A stretch of DNA of 64,000 nucleotides from Membranipora membranacea (lineage: Eukaryota > Bryozoa > Gymnolaemata > Cheilostomatida > Membraniporidae): positions 3,303,501-3,367,500 of the forward strand of contig OU612070.1 of assembly GCA_914767715.1 (NCBI GenBank), given 5' to 3'. Below, piece by piece: positions 23,236 through 35,910 of the stretch. Both the position numbers and the translations under genes were made by a program. Within the stretch, counting starts at the first letter, position 1. Every line of letters starts with the position of its first letter. Below the pieces are notes generated by a model. It was not told the origin of the DNA. It did not search any database and was given only the letters and a program-made list of their open reading frames with translations.

Positions 23236-25130
23236 AATGGTTTCCTTATCCGTGCATTCAGAACTGAATGATTCTTTCACAACCAAGAGACAACCAGGGC
23301 CTGTTTTAGACTATACTAATCTGACTAGAGAGAGCAATGAAGTAGAATTCTTTCACCTATTCTACACTAAGGATTTCCTCCAACAGGTAGATCTACTGAA
23401 TACAATTACTTTCAACTCAAGTGTGCTCTGACAGTCAATTAGGTCTGGAATACTTTGTCAATTGAACCCTCTAAAGGATAGCCAACCCAATTTTTTTTAA
23501 AATGAATTTAAAATTTATTAAAAATTAAATTAATTATGTTCATGTTTACAGATATGTGACTGGACTAATGCTCATGCTACTGCCGACCAAACTCCGCCAA
23601 CAAACTACGGAACATGGAAACACTTGGACATTGATGAACTGTGCGCGTATTACGCAGTACGAACATTCCTTGAGCTCATATGTAAAGACAGGATGGAAAC
23701 TATTTGGCAGTCTCACACCACGGACAACTTCTTCCTTCCAAAAATGCCAGGGGTGAGCGAGGTGTTTACTTATCATAGATATATGCAATAACCAAGTTGT
23801 TCCATTACTCAGCTCAAAAATCAACCTCGCATCCCGTCACACCTCTCGCTTGGCCACATTCGGTGGAAAATCCCTGCCATCATCACTGGTAACCCTCTGG
23901 AATTCCCTGCCCCCTGATTTGCAGCTGTTGCTGAGCCTTACCGGTTTTAAGTCCGCTACTAAAACGTATTTATTTAGGTTGTACTTTAAGTAAATAGATT
24001 TTATTTTATAGATTTATATAGCAGTATCAGAATTATGTTTTAATTTTATCCTCATGCACATATTTTATTTCACCTTTATTTTATTGGTTTTAATGTAATA
24101 TTGCTTAGAAATGTTTGCTCTGCAATTTTATTAAGCGTTTCACAAATAAACTTTATTATTATTATTATTATTACTATGCACTCAGTACTCAACCAGCCCC
24201 CAATGATCCTACTAGAGATCAAGCCTTCAAGATTAGAAATCTAGTCAACCACATGAAAGATTTATTCCCTAAGTACTACGAATGCGGTGAGGACGTCGTT
24301 ATCGATGAGTGTGTGGTACCATTTAGAGGGCGCCTAGAAATCAAAATGTATTTCAAAGACAAGCCTGTCAAATGGGGTATCAAGTTATGGATGATTTGCG
24401 ATTCGAAGTCTGGATACTGCCATAACTTTGACATTTAAAGCGGTAAAGACGCAGATTTTGAGAATTTTGAGAATGTCGGTACCACTTTTGCGGTTGTTGC
24501 GAAACTCTGCCAGTCATTTTACGACACTTCCCGTAACGTGTACACCTATAGATATTACACTAGTCCCATCCTTGCTTATTATCTGTCCCAACTTGGTCTG
24601 CGATTTTGTGGAACGGTTATGATCAATCGTAAAAACTTTCCCAAAGAGTTGATTGTTCGAGGTCGTGCACCAGAGCAGGGTTCGTTTGAATGAAAGCAAT
24701 GCCACAACACAGGTATAGTTGCAACAAGATGGTGCGATAAACGACCTATTTACTTCATCTCAACCGGACTGCTTCCAGAGTACCCTAACTGTTCTGTGAT
24801 ACGCCATGATAAACAAGGAAATGAACTGACTGTCAACTGCACACCAGCTGTGAAGCAGTACAATGCTATGATGGGCGGATAAAATGGCCAGGCTAGACAA
24901 GTCTACTCCAGAATAGATCGCAAAATGGTTATGTTATCAATGGTAAATTTGTCTCTGATTTACAAAGCTCACACAGGTAAAAAGATCAAGCTGCGCACAT
25001 TTGTTCTCCGTGTCATTCACCAGCTAATCGGAAACAAACGTTTTCGTCAACGAGAGGCTGGCAGACCAAAAACTTTGCCATCTGCTCACACCCGGTTGGT
25101 AGAGATCGCTCACGTTTGTGTTGTGTGCAC
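23236..25130 (+). pseudogene. piggyBac transposase pseudogene
   Basis: Pieces follow the piggyBac transposase in order. An N-terminal part (VLDYTNLTRESNEVEFF) is followed after a gap by TWKHLDIDELCAYYAVRTFL. After the LINE insertion come DQAFKIRNLV, VVIDECVVPFRGRLEIK (first catalytic Asp), KWGIKLWMICDSKSGYCHNF, YYTSPILAYYLSQLGL, GIVATRWCDKRPIYFIST (third Asp) and KKIKLRTFVLRVIHQLIG. The second catalytic Asp, normally just before RYYTS, is Tyr. In-frame stops occur after NFDI and in the YNAMMGG motif. The C-terminal cysteine-rich finger is cut after CVVC. No TTAA-flanked ends were found. Dead element. Confidence 0.9.
23788..24174 (+). mobile_element. 5'-truncated LINE inserted in the piggyBac pseudogene
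   Basis: The frame TLWNSLPPDLQLLLSLTGFK...LFRLYFK-stop is the C-terminus of CR1/L2/Jockey-type reverse transcriptases. A short 3' UTR ends in (ATT)n at 24153-24172. TATGCA occurs on both sides (23782-23787 and 24175-24180) as a target duplication. Age order: piggyBac first, LINE second. Confidence 0.87.
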
Positions 25131-25429
25131 AGAAAAACAGGCTCTGTTTATACAATTCATACGTCTTTATACTTGCATAGTTCTATCTTTCCAGCGTTGT
25201 AAACTGTAAAATATGTATAAATATATTCTAAATCTAGTAAGCAATGCAATATTTCGAAAAATTTCGATAGCCAGTTTAGTTTATCACTCAGTCAATTTTT
25301 ACACGAAAACATATATTCACATATCAGCAGATAGACAATTGTCTACATATCAAGAACATATAGGTTTGCCTTATCAAAGAGTAAAAAATTTGGGCTATAA
25401 TACGCAATTAGTACAAAACCGCCTTACTA

Positions 25430-27780
25430 GCTAATCGGCCACAGCGTCATCAGCAAAAAAGACGAACAGTTGACTTCTCTGTATAGTTTGGCAAATCATT
25501 TATGTAGAGAAGAAATAGTGGGGGACCCAGGACACTGCCTTGTGGTACCATCCGATGTTTGGGATGACTTTCCTTCTACCACTACTTCTTGTGTTCTATT
25601 AGATAGAAAGGCTTCAATCCATAGGAGGGTATGTTCATCTATCCCAAAGAATTTCAGCTTGTAAAGAAGAAGTGAGTGGGGGACCTTGTCAAAGGCCGTG
25701 GAAAAGTCAAAGAAAATGACGTCAGTTTGTCCATTTTCCTCCAGTGAGTAATGGAGGTCATTTGTAGTCAGGATCAGTTGGCTTTCACAAGATTTTTTCA
25801 TGCGAAAACCTTGCTCAGCATCGTTTAGAGCTTGGTGTTTGTCAAGATGCATTGGATTGCACTCGTTAATATGTGCTCGGCAGCTTTACATAGTATTGAT
25901 GTGAGAGATACTGGTCGATAGTTTTCGGCCAGGCATTTCTTTCCCTTCTTGAAGATGGGTGTCACTTTTGCAGGAGTCCAGTCCTGGGGAAGCTCACCTT
26001 GCTTAAGAGTTGCATGGAATATGGTGACTAGAGTTGGTGATAGTTCTGTAGAGAGGGTTTTAAGCAGCTTTGCACTGATGTTTTCCGGTCTCTTAGACTT
26101 GTGCTTGTACAGGTTCTGGAGGAGCTTGCAGATACCTTCACTACAGAACTATATGGGAGACATCAGGTTATCCTTCCAAGTGGTGTCAGGGAAAGGGAGG
26201 GAATCACGAGCACCAAAGACAGATGTGAATTGTCTGTTGAGAACCTCTGCCTTTCCGCTGCTGTCAGAGATGGTAACTCCTTGGCTATCTGTCAGAGGAG
26301 TAACTCCAGAGTCTTCCTTTTTCTTGCCCTTAATATACGACCAGATACTCTTCTGGCCTCCTGTATCAGTGAAGATTCCATTGAGGTAGGCATTATAGGC
26401 CTGGTTACATGCAACGCGGCTCTCTCTCCTCAGGATGTCATAGGTTTCTTTGGCCCGTTGGCAATGAGTCAAGGAGATGGCATAGACGATACAATTTGTA
26501 TCGTCTATGCCATCTCCTTTTCTTCCGACCAAGTCTCTTAACCTTGTGATTTACCCATGGTTGATGGAATTATTTGGTGGATGTTGTTTAAGATGGTACA
26601 CAGCTGTCCTCGATGTTCAGTAGGAAGGTCTTTAAATACTCCCATATCTCTGTCACGGGTGAATCGCTGGTGAATCTTTCTCAGAACTCTTCAGCCATCA
26701 GCAGACACGAGGCCTTCATCTGATCAATGTCAGCTCTCTTCCAAATGTGTATTTTACGGGGTATAGGTTTTATTTTTCTTGGTCGTAGGCTAGCCTCTAC
26801 GAAGACAGCATCATGATCACTCAAGCTGGGTTTGATCAGGCATTTAGATACAAGTGATGGGTGATTGGTGAAAAAGAGGTCAAGTATGTTTTTGCCTCTG
26901 GTTGGTTCTGTAACTATTTTCTCCAGTTGGTTGTCGAAGCAAAGATTGAGGAACGTTTCATTGAGTAGTTTCGTGTACTGGGTACCCTCTATAGAACGTG
27001 ACTCCCAGTCGACATCCGGTAAATTAGAATCTCCCAATATCCAATGTGCTGCTTTGGGGGATTTTTTCAGAATCTGTTGGATGTCTGTCGTCAGTTTCTC
27101 AGCGTAATCGGTATCATTGTTGGTTGGTCGATAAACTCCGCACACAACAAGCTTGTTGTCATTAGCAAGGGTTATTTTGACAGATACCCTCATCACAGTT
27201 GATGTCTGTTATCTGCTCTGACAGTATATTTGTCTTCACAGCAAGAAGTACTCGTCCATGGCCATCAGCTTCATCCTTCCTATATACAGAGTATGCTGGT
27301 GGGAAAATCTCAGCATTTGTTACAGCAGGGTTCAACCATGTCTCAGTCCCAACGATGATATCAGGGCTATCTCTTTCTAGCATCAAAAGCTCCTCAGCCT
27401 TTTTGTTTTTGATACTCTGCATATTGATGTTGATAATGCGCAAGGGGCGATTCAATCTGCTATAACATTGCTTTTTCAGGAGTGGAGAAGAGTTGGCAAT
27501 GGGGTCTCGGCATACACTATCTAGGCTTGGGATGGAATGAGGGTCACTTAACAGTGTCTCATTGGAGTTTGCGGTTAAATTGATGTCAAGGTCGTCAAAG
27601 AAAGAACTTGAAAAATTAGGCATGCCGCACTGCAGACATTCCCAGCTCACATTTCTCAACGCTTCATAAACCGCTGTATTCATTGCCATGCATTTCTTGT
27701 GGAACCATATGTCACAACTATCGCAAGCAACCCCAGCCTGGTTGCTTCCTACTGCCTTCTTTTATTCCTGGTCCAGGATT
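25430..27780 (-). pseudogene. LINE with PHD finger, endonuclease and reverse transcriptase (3' truncated)
   Basis: Reading leftward, CDSCDIWFHKKC...WECLQCG (27610-27725) is a PHD-type zinc finger. Next is an apurinic-type endonuclease: NINMQSIKNKKAEELLM, IIVGTETWLNP, WILGDSNLPDVDW and the catalytic SDHD near 26815. A linker (RESRVACNQAYNAYLNG) leads to the reverse transcriptase: [39 protein letters not shown] and FADDA at the truncated end near 25440. The frame is broken several times and nothing after the active-site Asp pair remains. The domain order is that of CR1/L2/Jockey-type LINEs. A hairpin at 26471-26519 interrupts the linker. Confidence 0.88.
26471..26519. repeat. 49-bp perfect palindrome inside the LINE
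   Basis: 24-bp arms (AAGGAGATGGCATAGACGAT...) around a single T at 26495. It duplicates part of the LINE coding sequence in inverse orientation, so it formed after the LINE was in place or in its source copy. Confidence 0.92.
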
Positions 27781-28382
27781 TTGCTCAATGTTTCCAGATA
27801 GTATCAATAATAACAGAGAGAGGATGAGAGCATGTGTAAAACGTGTAAGAGCTTAAATTTCTTACCAAGCGAAAGCCTTCTATTAGTAAACTTCTTTCTG
27901 GATCCACTATATGCGTTTGGGTATGATGATGTAGCATTGGCCTGGCAAATAGCAAGGGAGAGAAGTTTTCTATCACCTGTCTGGTATAAGCCAGGAGGGA
28001 CGCAATAACCTTCCGGTTGGTGGTTTTCTTGTGTTGGAGTTGACAATAGAACCAACAGCTTTTATGCACAGGAATAGGAATTTCGCCAAATTGGATGCCA
28101 TTGTGTCATTCCGGAAAAGGGCGGGAAAATTCATCAGCAGGATATTTGGTGAGAAAAGATGTTTTCCAATACCAGGTGGTCAGTATCCGTTTCCAATGAG
28201 TCACAGCACTTTCCTTGAGTGTTTTCCAGTCTGCAGCTCACTCCTGAGATGACTTAGACAGCTTTTCTTGAGATTATTTTGAGATTTTTTGGGAGAGATT
28301 TATTTTTCAGTCTTGCCCAAACCGAAACCAGAAATCTGCAAACCCTAGTGCCCCACCCAATGGCTAATTTTTTAATTTTTCT

Positions 28383-28619
28383 AAAGTGGTTTGTCTCAGA
28401 AGGTCATCATACTGTCTGCTTAGTCAGGTCAAGCAGATAGTGAAGTTGATATTGGATCTCCCTGCAACCAATGCCATATCAGAGCGCTCGTTCTCCACCC
28501 TTTGGCGTGTTAAGACATGCGTGAGAGCGACGATGACTCAGCAGAGACTAAACTCTTCGATGAAGCAGACCATCAACAAAGGGGAGACGTCAGCCCTAGA
28601 TGTGAAAGACATTGTCTAA
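28383..28619 (+). pseudogene. hAT transposase C-terminal dimerisation fragment
   Basis: IVKLILDLPATNAISERSFS followed by RVKTCVRATMTQQRLNSSM is the hAT C-terminal dimerisation motif (usually P-SSA-SERxFS...K..LR..M...RLN). About 75 residues remain. No ends are found, and the DDE core is absent to the left. Confidence 0.87.
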
Positions 28620-28749
28620 CTTTTTGTTGGTACCAGTGCTCGAAGAGCTGAAATGATTGCTCTTTTTTGAGTTTTGTTATTAAATTGTCATCTAAGCATG
28701 TTGGTTAAAATGTTGTTAAAATCACAAGTTTTTGTCTCTGTACGAAGAC

Positions 28750-28935
28750 TGAGATATACAGGTGCCTTAAGGGCGCAGCCACCATATTCGGCGCCAAATT
28801 GCTCTCAGTTTGCAGGCAGGTCGGAGCACACCTGGGGCGTCAATTGAGCCCAGTAGTCAGTAGTTTGCAGCGGGATTCGAACCCGAGACCAACCAATGAA
28901 TGATGAATATAACATTGTAAGCTATATACGCAGAG
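28750..28935 (-). mobile_element. tRNA-derived SINE, minus strand
   Basis: Minus-strand A box TATAGCTTACAATG (about 28911-28924) and B box GGGTTCGAATCCCG (28871-28884), followed by a G+C-rich body (GGTGTGCTCCGACC) toward 28750. The A box is weak, so the 5' limit is uncertain. Confidence 0.6.
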
Positions 28936-29269
28936 CAATACTACAATATCTACTTCATCTTGGAAGCTACCGATATGCTCTATGTCTATTAAGTGTTCAG
29001 TAATGTTAGAACTAGCCGTTAATCCAATAATTGATGTTTTGCGTAGGTTCAAGTTTCCTGCACGGCATATTACAGGGAGCAGAAATTCAAAGGGATTTTC
29101 GGAACGGAAGCTTTCACATCATTTACTGAACTGACACAAGTTTCTTGGTTATAGTAAACAGTAGGATGCAGTTTACTGCGCAGCGTGCCGCATATTTCCT
29201 GTAGGTCCTGAGTTTGGCCCAGCCCCTTCACTCCTTGTACACATGCCATAAAATTGTAACTATCGGAGG

Positions 29270-29592
29270 CATGGGCGTATATTCCGAAAAGTCTGACCCA
29301 CCACTTTTCACCCCAGACACAACTCGCGCACGAAGTTTTCGCGAACTTATTCGCAATATTTGACATTTTTATGGTTTTACACCCATTAAATCTAATTTAT
29401 ACCCAGAAATGGGTCTTTTATATGGAAAGAGCATGAAAAACTACCCTTAGAAGATGTTTTAAGGATGAAAATCCAAAAAAAAAATTAAAAAAATAATTTT
29501 TTTCAAAAAAAAAAAAATTTGATTAATTTTTTTTAAAATTTTAATTGAACCCACGACTTGTCGTGAGTGGTGGGTGGTAATATACGCCCATG
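29270..29592. mobile_element. hAT-like MITE, 323 bp
   Basis: Termini CATGGGCGTATATT and AATATACGCCCATG are perfect inverses. ATCGGAGG is repeated exactly on both sides (29262-29269 and 29593-29600), an 8-bp target duplication. The interior is A/T homopolymer-rich and non-coding. The perfect duplication suggests a fairly recent insertion. Confidence 0.9.
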
Positions 29593-29640
29593 ATCGGAGG
29601 CAGATAACTGGTAAGATAGCCAAAACAAATGAAGTGCAAT

Positions 29641-29664
29641 CATCATCATCATCATCATCATCAA
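29641..29664 (+). repeat. (ATC)n microsatellite
   Basis: Eight uninterrupted ATC units. Confidence 0.9.
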
Positions 29665-30892
29665 CACTATTTAACTAATCTATTTTAACTGATCTGCATA
29701 ATTAAGTAAGCCTATCAATGATTTCATACTCGTGCTCTCATTGACAATTATTTATACTGTTGCAGTGGTTGATGTGTGAAGCATCGTACTTCGAATGGCT
29801 TCGGTGATAGACTCATTATGTAGAGCTGATAGCTGTAGCAAAATGAGATGTGACATTCAAATTCTGATGATTTTAGTATATATGTTATGTTCTAATGTTT
29901 GTTTTTTATTTGATAATATATTTTATAGATTAAGATGGACAGTTATGTTCGTATACAGAAGGGGAGAATTCTAATGTTATTGTTAAGTTGACGACAGCAG
30001 ATGAAGCGATGGCCAATAGAAACAATGAGGTTATGGTGAGAATAACAACGTCTACAAGCATTGTGCAGAAAGAGAAATAACCCCGAGAGGTCATAGAGAT
30101 GATGGAATCCCATCAATTGCATTGATGGAAAAGGGAGGAGAAGCAGCTATGACAGATTGTAGAAATAATCCAGACAAATATAAGGTTTGGGTGACTGCTG
30201 CGGCCATGTATACTGGAAGTTGAGACAGTCAAAGTTCTGAATAACCTCAACCTACATTAAGTCATTTACGCTGGCAATAGCAAAAGAATATCCGCCTTAG
30301 TCCAAAGCTATCATACTGCTTTATTTGACCTGCTTCTTTCTTTAACCTGCAAGTGGAATCCGTTGCTAGTTTAATCGGTCTGAAAATCGGCAAAGTTTAT
30401 TTTGTAATTCATTAATGTTAGCTTCCGCTGCCAGATTAAACTAGGATGCCAACAAAAAGGAAGGAAGGAAGGAACTGATTGGAAGGCTGAAGACTATGAA
30501 AAATCGGGGAAATCACAGAAGTGAAGATGATAAAAAGAAAAGAAAGAATATGTGTGACACCACATGGTAACCCTCTCTCCCCCACAAAATCATCAAATCC
30601 TTGATGTTCAATATTTGTGTTCCCTGTTGCAGATACACTGACACACAGGTGAAAAATAGGTTTCACTAGCTGAAAAGTTGATACAAAGAAGCTTTTGCGA
30701 GAACAAAAGTAGATTTCATAGTTGGGCAATCAAAACTGAAACATTCGATCAGCCACTGCTCCCGCATCTGTCTTGTCAAGGCAATGAGATGAAAACCTCA
30801 TGCCTGACCTGGAATTTTGGAAATAAACTATAAAAGTACCTCTGGTTCTCAGAAAAAAGCATGTAGGTGAGAGTTAAAATGCTTTTAAATTG
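29665..30892. other. Intergenic DNA, nothing recognised
   Basis: Scattered open frames with no domain, for example 29990-30060. A GGAA-rich run lies at 30459-30472. Confidence 0.4.
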
Positions 30893-31460
30893 ACATGTTT
30901 TACTACTGGAGAGATTTCAGCCAATCAAATCCAGGGATCTAATGAGAGAAAGAAGATCAAAAAATCAGAAACGAAAAAGTCAAAACACAGATTGTCCACT
31001 AGAAAGATTCTCGAGGGTGCTTTCCAGTATTTTGATGACACTGACAAAACCAGAGTGAGATGCGCCTATTGCCAGAAGATATTCAAATACCACCATTCAA
31101 CATCTTCACTCAAACATCATCTCCAGAGGCGCCATCCCAGTCATTTAAGGGCATACAAGAAGAAAGTTGAGGCTGAAGAGAGAGGCCAGTCCTGTGATTT
31201 GTCAACACCAACAGCTTCTTCTGCAGCAGGTACAGGCGAACTCTGGCAGATATTGGCTTTAGCAAAGTGACAACAGCTAAAGCTGCATCAATAACTGAGG
31301 CAATGACTGTGCGGATAGCAAAATCATGCAGACCTATATCTATATGTGAAGATGATGGGTTAAAAAAGGTACTACAAACAGCCACTGGAAGTAGTCTATA
31401 CACACCGCCTTCCAGAACCACCATCCAGAGGAGAGTAGAGTAATGGACAATGGTATAGTT
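30893..31460 (+). pseudogene. hAT transposase N-terminus with BED zinc finger
   Basis: GAFQYFDDTDKTRVRCAYC...TSSLKHHLQRRHPSH is a BED finger (aromatic pair, CxxC, HxxxxH). After a frame change the text continues with RPISICEDDGLKKVL and SLYTPPSRTTIQRRV, the usual hAT region after BED, then a stop and decay. It is oriented the same way as the C-terminal fragment at 28.4 kb but lies downstream of it, so the two are not one collinear element. Confidence 0.87.
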
Positions 31461-33074
31461 GATTGCAACCTTAGCTAGAGAAGTGGAAAGAAATGTCAGT
31501 AGTTTGTGAATGTACATGTATATATATAGCTGTTCTACATTTTGTTTTGCAATATGAAGTTTTCATGTTTTTAAACAATATACATGTAGTACAATGTAAA
31601 TAAATAAAGAAACCAAATTAATAATAACAAAATAACAGCTTATGATCCACGTAAACCTTAGCGTATTATGCGAATTGACAGTCCTATACCTAGGAGAACG
31701 ACCTCTTGAGGTTGGAGTTGAATTTCGGATATTTGACCCCGGATTCAACCACAAACCAGAAAGGATCAGTGTTATGTCTGATCCGAGATGAGATCGGAGA
31801 TGATACGTTTTTAATCAACACTTACTCAGCATCATTTATCTCACTAAAAATGACAAAGAAGGAAGTATGATAGTCATTAATTTGTAGTTCAGATTATAGA
31901 TAATTGAGTTTGGCTGAAAGCACTCAGTGGTGATCAGTAGGCATTCAATACATATCTCATTTTCATAGCTGCTAATAAATTTGATGGATGTGTTTTTCTG
32001 CTGAAATTGAGAGAAGCATCTTTACTCAGCTCAGATCGTTGTGAATAAGAAATCATTTTTAATCCTGTCAGATGACATTTTCTTATGTAATCATCATAAA
32101 GAACATCATGTTTTATAATTACCTTAGTGTATAAGAGCAGCCATATTTTCTTCCGAATGTGCAACGATCACTTACACAACATGGTATTGAAGTATCCTTA
32201 TTCTCAAATGATTTATTAATAATTATTAATAAGTGCGACAGTACAAAACTAAAGGTCAATCACATATCATATAAAGACGCAGACCAATAAATAACTAATT
32301 AATATTCAACAAATATACATTTCTGTACCAGACCCTGGGCCGAAACCATAAAAATTATTAACCAATCATAATCTGGATTAGAAATCCCATAAAAATATGA
32401 CACTTGTCAAAACTAATTACCTTTGCACCTATTATTGGTAATTATTAGTTTCAAAAAGCGGAGAAAAACAATGAGCTTACAAAAGTCAAAAGCTAAGACT
32501 AAGGGTGAGGCCTAGGTCACCAGACATCATAACACAAATTACACTGGGTTCTGATTATCTTTTTTTTTTTGTCATAAGTTCCATTGTCATCCATATGTTG
32601 TCAATTTGAATAGCTGTGGTGATCTGTTTCGGCATGATTATTATAGGCTTGATCGGCTTGTTGTGAGAGCTTTGCTGCTTGTTCGCTGATTTCGAATTGA
32701 TGATATGAGAACCAAGGACTTTAGAGTTATAGATATGAAATCAAATCAGGGCAATAGTGTAGTAGAGTATGCATTGAGATTTAACCCAGCATGCTGTGCA
32801 GACAGGAAATCACCATTAACCCCACATAATCTGTAAAACAAAACAAAGTAAAGTTAGTTTAAATTCAATTATTACTAAGAGCTTAAACTGAGACCCAACG
32901 GATACATACTTAGGCATTCAGTGCATGGTGACGGGTAGTTTAGGTTAAGGGTTGAACATCATAGGTTATCATTATTGAAATTTATCTAGACACAGGCTAT
33001 TTGGTAATGGAAAATAGTAATAATTATTGTAGTAAATAGAGGGAATAATACACCGAGGGCGTATTAAAATATAA
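31461..33074. other. AT-rich intergenic DNA, nothing recognised
   Basis: No supported gene. Poly(T) at 32562-32571 is isolated. Confidence 0.4.
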
Positions 33075-33430
33075 CAAAACATAATCACAGGGCCATGAGA
33101 AATCTGGGCACGTGAAACAACCCGTGGAGAATCAAACAACGGGAAAACAACAGAAGTCACAAAACATCTTCAAAATAACCACAGAGTCATGAGATCTTTG
33201 GGCACGTGAATCAACCCTGGAAAGATTGCGGAATTAGAAAACCAATATATTGCACCATAGAAAACAAGTGCAGTTGACACCATAAGCTATATTTGAAAAC
33301 AACGAGCAATAGAAGTCACAAAAGATCTTCAAAACAACCCTGGTAAGATTGCAAACCCGGAAAACCTTCAGATTACACCATGGATAAACAGGTGCACTTG
33401 ACACCATAAATTTTCTAAAAATGACCAAAA
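33075..33430 (+). repeat. Degenerate tandem duplication
   Basis: GGGCACGTGAA-CAACCC occurs at 33107 and 33200. AGAAGTCACAAAA-ATCTTCAAAA occurs at 33152 and 33312. A block with CACCATAG/CACCATGG-AAACA-GTGCA-TTGACACCATAA occurs at 33252 and 33376. Units of roughly 95-160 bp are interleaved and diverged. Confidence 0.65.
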
Positions 33431-33800
33431 CAAAAATGAGAGAAGGTCAAGCAAAGGACAGACTAACCATGTTTTGACAGCTAGATAATTAAAACTGACA
33501 AAACACGCAAATCAAAAGAGAGTAATGACGAAATTGAGGCTAAAACCAATAACAAGGTTAACACCTTTACGCCTGTAAATGCAAAGGTTGCACAATAACG
33601 GGACAGCAAACCAGCGCTATAAAAGCCTGATGGACACTTGTAAAAATCAGTCAGCGCCAGGCGGCAGGTTCACGACATACAGCATTACAGATTTAATCAG
33701 AGAATTATCTGATTCAGTCAGCCCAAGGAGGCACATCTACAGAGAGGAAAATTGTTTAAAAACTTTTAGACACATTCAGCCAACAGAGCTTTTGGCAAGA

Positions 33801-34095
33801 TATACAGAGATACAAATACCGCGATTCACAGCGAGGAACCCAGTCTAACATAGTTTAGATATACAGAGATACAAATACCGCGATTCACAGCGAGGAACCT
33901 AGTCTAACATAGTTTAGATATACAGAGATACAAATACCGCGTTTCACAGCGAGGAACCTAGTCTAACATAGTTTAGATATACAGAGATACAAATACTGCG
34001 ATTCACAGCGAGGAACCTAGTCTAACATAGTTTAGATATACAGAGATACAAATACCGCGATTCACAGCGAGGAACCCAGTCTAACATAGTTTAAA
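33801..34095 (+). repeat. 59-bp minisatellite, five units
   Basis: TATACAGAGATACAAATACC begins at 33801, 33860, 33919, 33978 and 34037, exactly 59 bp apart, with one or two substitutions per unit. A decayed sixth start is at 34096. The unit is not a multiple of three, so it is not a coding repeat. Confidence 0.95.
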
Positions 34096-34268
34096 TACAC
34101 AGAGATATCACACTGAATATCACACAGAATTCGAGGTCATCTGCACCAAGGGTAAGATCTTATTATAAAGATTTTGAGTGTTTATGTATTTTTATGACTA
34201 AATGATAAATGCCAAGATATTATTGTCAAATTACTGATTGATTTATTTCCTGACGAATAGAACCATAT

Positions 34269-34534
34269 TTATATTTTGTTATTATTGTTTAAAATAAATC
34301 CTTGAGCAATTCCACCGAGAATTGCACCAAACTCAAAACTAAACCAGTGCTCAGTAGTTGAGGCTAGCGCACATTGTACGATAGTAGCTCTACTTACCGC
34401 TGAGGTATTGTTGATCAACAGTTCAGTTGTGTTTTGAAGTCTCTCTTTAATAACCGAATTATCAGCAATTATAAGTCCAGATCTGCTACCATTGCATTCG
34501 CACAATTTGAACCATACATATCGCGGATTCTAAA
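34269..34534 (-). CDS. Possible terminal exon of an unknown minus-strand gene
   Basis: On the minus strand an acceptor TCTGTTTTAG precedes an open frame beginning NPRYVWFKLCECNGSRSGL and ending at a stop at 34269. AATAAA follows on the same strand at 34249-34254. The peptide includes a hydrophobic stretch FGAILGGIAQGFIL. I do not recognise the family. It could be chance. Confidence 0.3.
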
Positions 34535-35099
34535 ACAGAAAATTGGAGGATAGTTTATTATTTGGGATTTGAGCCAAGGAGTGAACAACTCCAAATTACA
34601 GTCCGATTAATCAAACACAAAATTCATTCACAATAAATATCATATTACATTACATAAAACACGAAGTAAACGTATCAAATTCCATGCTGATAATCAAATG
34701 ATGTTCCTTGTAACAAACTGTCTATAGTTTGATGTACAAGGTTATCCTCATCTGCTTCTTCAAAGTAGGAGGACAATTCCTATCCTAATCACAGCAGAGA
34801 GTTTGGGACATAGGAGCAGGGAGTTTGTTCAAACTCAGTGATTACTAACATCGGGGTTTGAGTGAACCTGGGGGGTCTTTCAATTAGAAACAGCCAAAAT
34901 CGCAATCTTATCGCTCACTCAGCGACCGATCCGATATCCGGGGTTGCCTAACCCTGATCCGTTCCACCCCTACCCATACCCAAGATTAACTGACAAGATT
35001 AATCGAAGATTAACTGGAGAACTTGAAAAGATTAATCGAGATTAAAAATTTTAGCTGTGTGCAGCCCTAGTATTTACCCTATTTAATAATTACATTTGA

Positions 35100-35720
35100 A
35101 ATAGAAATTTCAATAAGTATAATGTCAGATCTTTAGGTTAGTATGATACTGTCTTGCGGCAGCATATCCGCAATATTTCTCAAAACTGCATATAATAAGT
35201 GAAATGTTAAGAATTCAATAAAGCGTATTTCTAGGGTGGAACAACGTGCTGAATACAAAATTAAGGGTGTACCCAGTTGTAGCAATCATGTCAGCGGCAG
35301 CGCGGCATCGTATCCTCATATAATAAGAAATATGAAATATTAGAGCTTAAATAAAAAGTGTTTCAAGGGTATAACAATGTGCTGAATATAAAGAAATAAG
35401 GATGTAACCTAGAAAAAGTTTGATCAAATTGCCTGCATGCCTGTTGCTCCCGATCCACTGGAGACAAATTTGATGTAGGAAAAAAGTGTGTACCCAGTCT
35501 AAGAGGTCAGCAGCAGCACTACTGCATATACCAAATATTCACACTATCGATATGTTATTAGTGGGAAGTCAAGAGTTTGATGCAGTTGGCACAAGTCAAG
35601 ACTATAGTCCTGGGTTCTACATTGTAAATGTTTTTTTTTTATTGGATGAGGTGGTTGGTTAGAGACAGCGCTACTGCATATCCCCATATCATATCATCAG
35701 CATGTTAGGAAAGAATGCGA
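35100..35720 (+). repeat. Diverged tandem array, about four units
   Basis: GTGCTGAATA-AAA-T-AGG-TGTA-CC recurs at 35248 and 35369, GGCAGC..CAT..TATCC at 35157 and 35295, and CAGC-CTACTGCATAT at 35513 and 35666. Unit lengths vary (about 120-160 bp), consistent with an old array with indels. Confidence 0.55.
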
Positions 35721-35910
35721 AGCTGGCATATCTAAGTTTTTCAGACTCTGACAGTTGGGTTTCTTTCTGAAAAGTGAGGCACTCATAGAACTCTTTGCTC
35801 ATGTGTTATGCAAAAGATATCCAGCCGAAAAATGACATAAGAGGCAATTGAAACCTCAAAAAATGTTGTTTGTAATTCCCCAAAGACAGTGGTCTTAAGA
35901 CCATACAATA

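Noticed and set aside
33801..34095. CRISPR-like array
   Set aside because: The 59-bp units are contiguous with no unique spacers, and the genome is eukaryotic. It is a minisatellite.
34905..35070. hAT terminus (TGTGCAGCCCTAG after GATTAATCGAGATTAA)
   Set aside because: The right end looks familiar, but no matching left end or 8-bp duplication was found.
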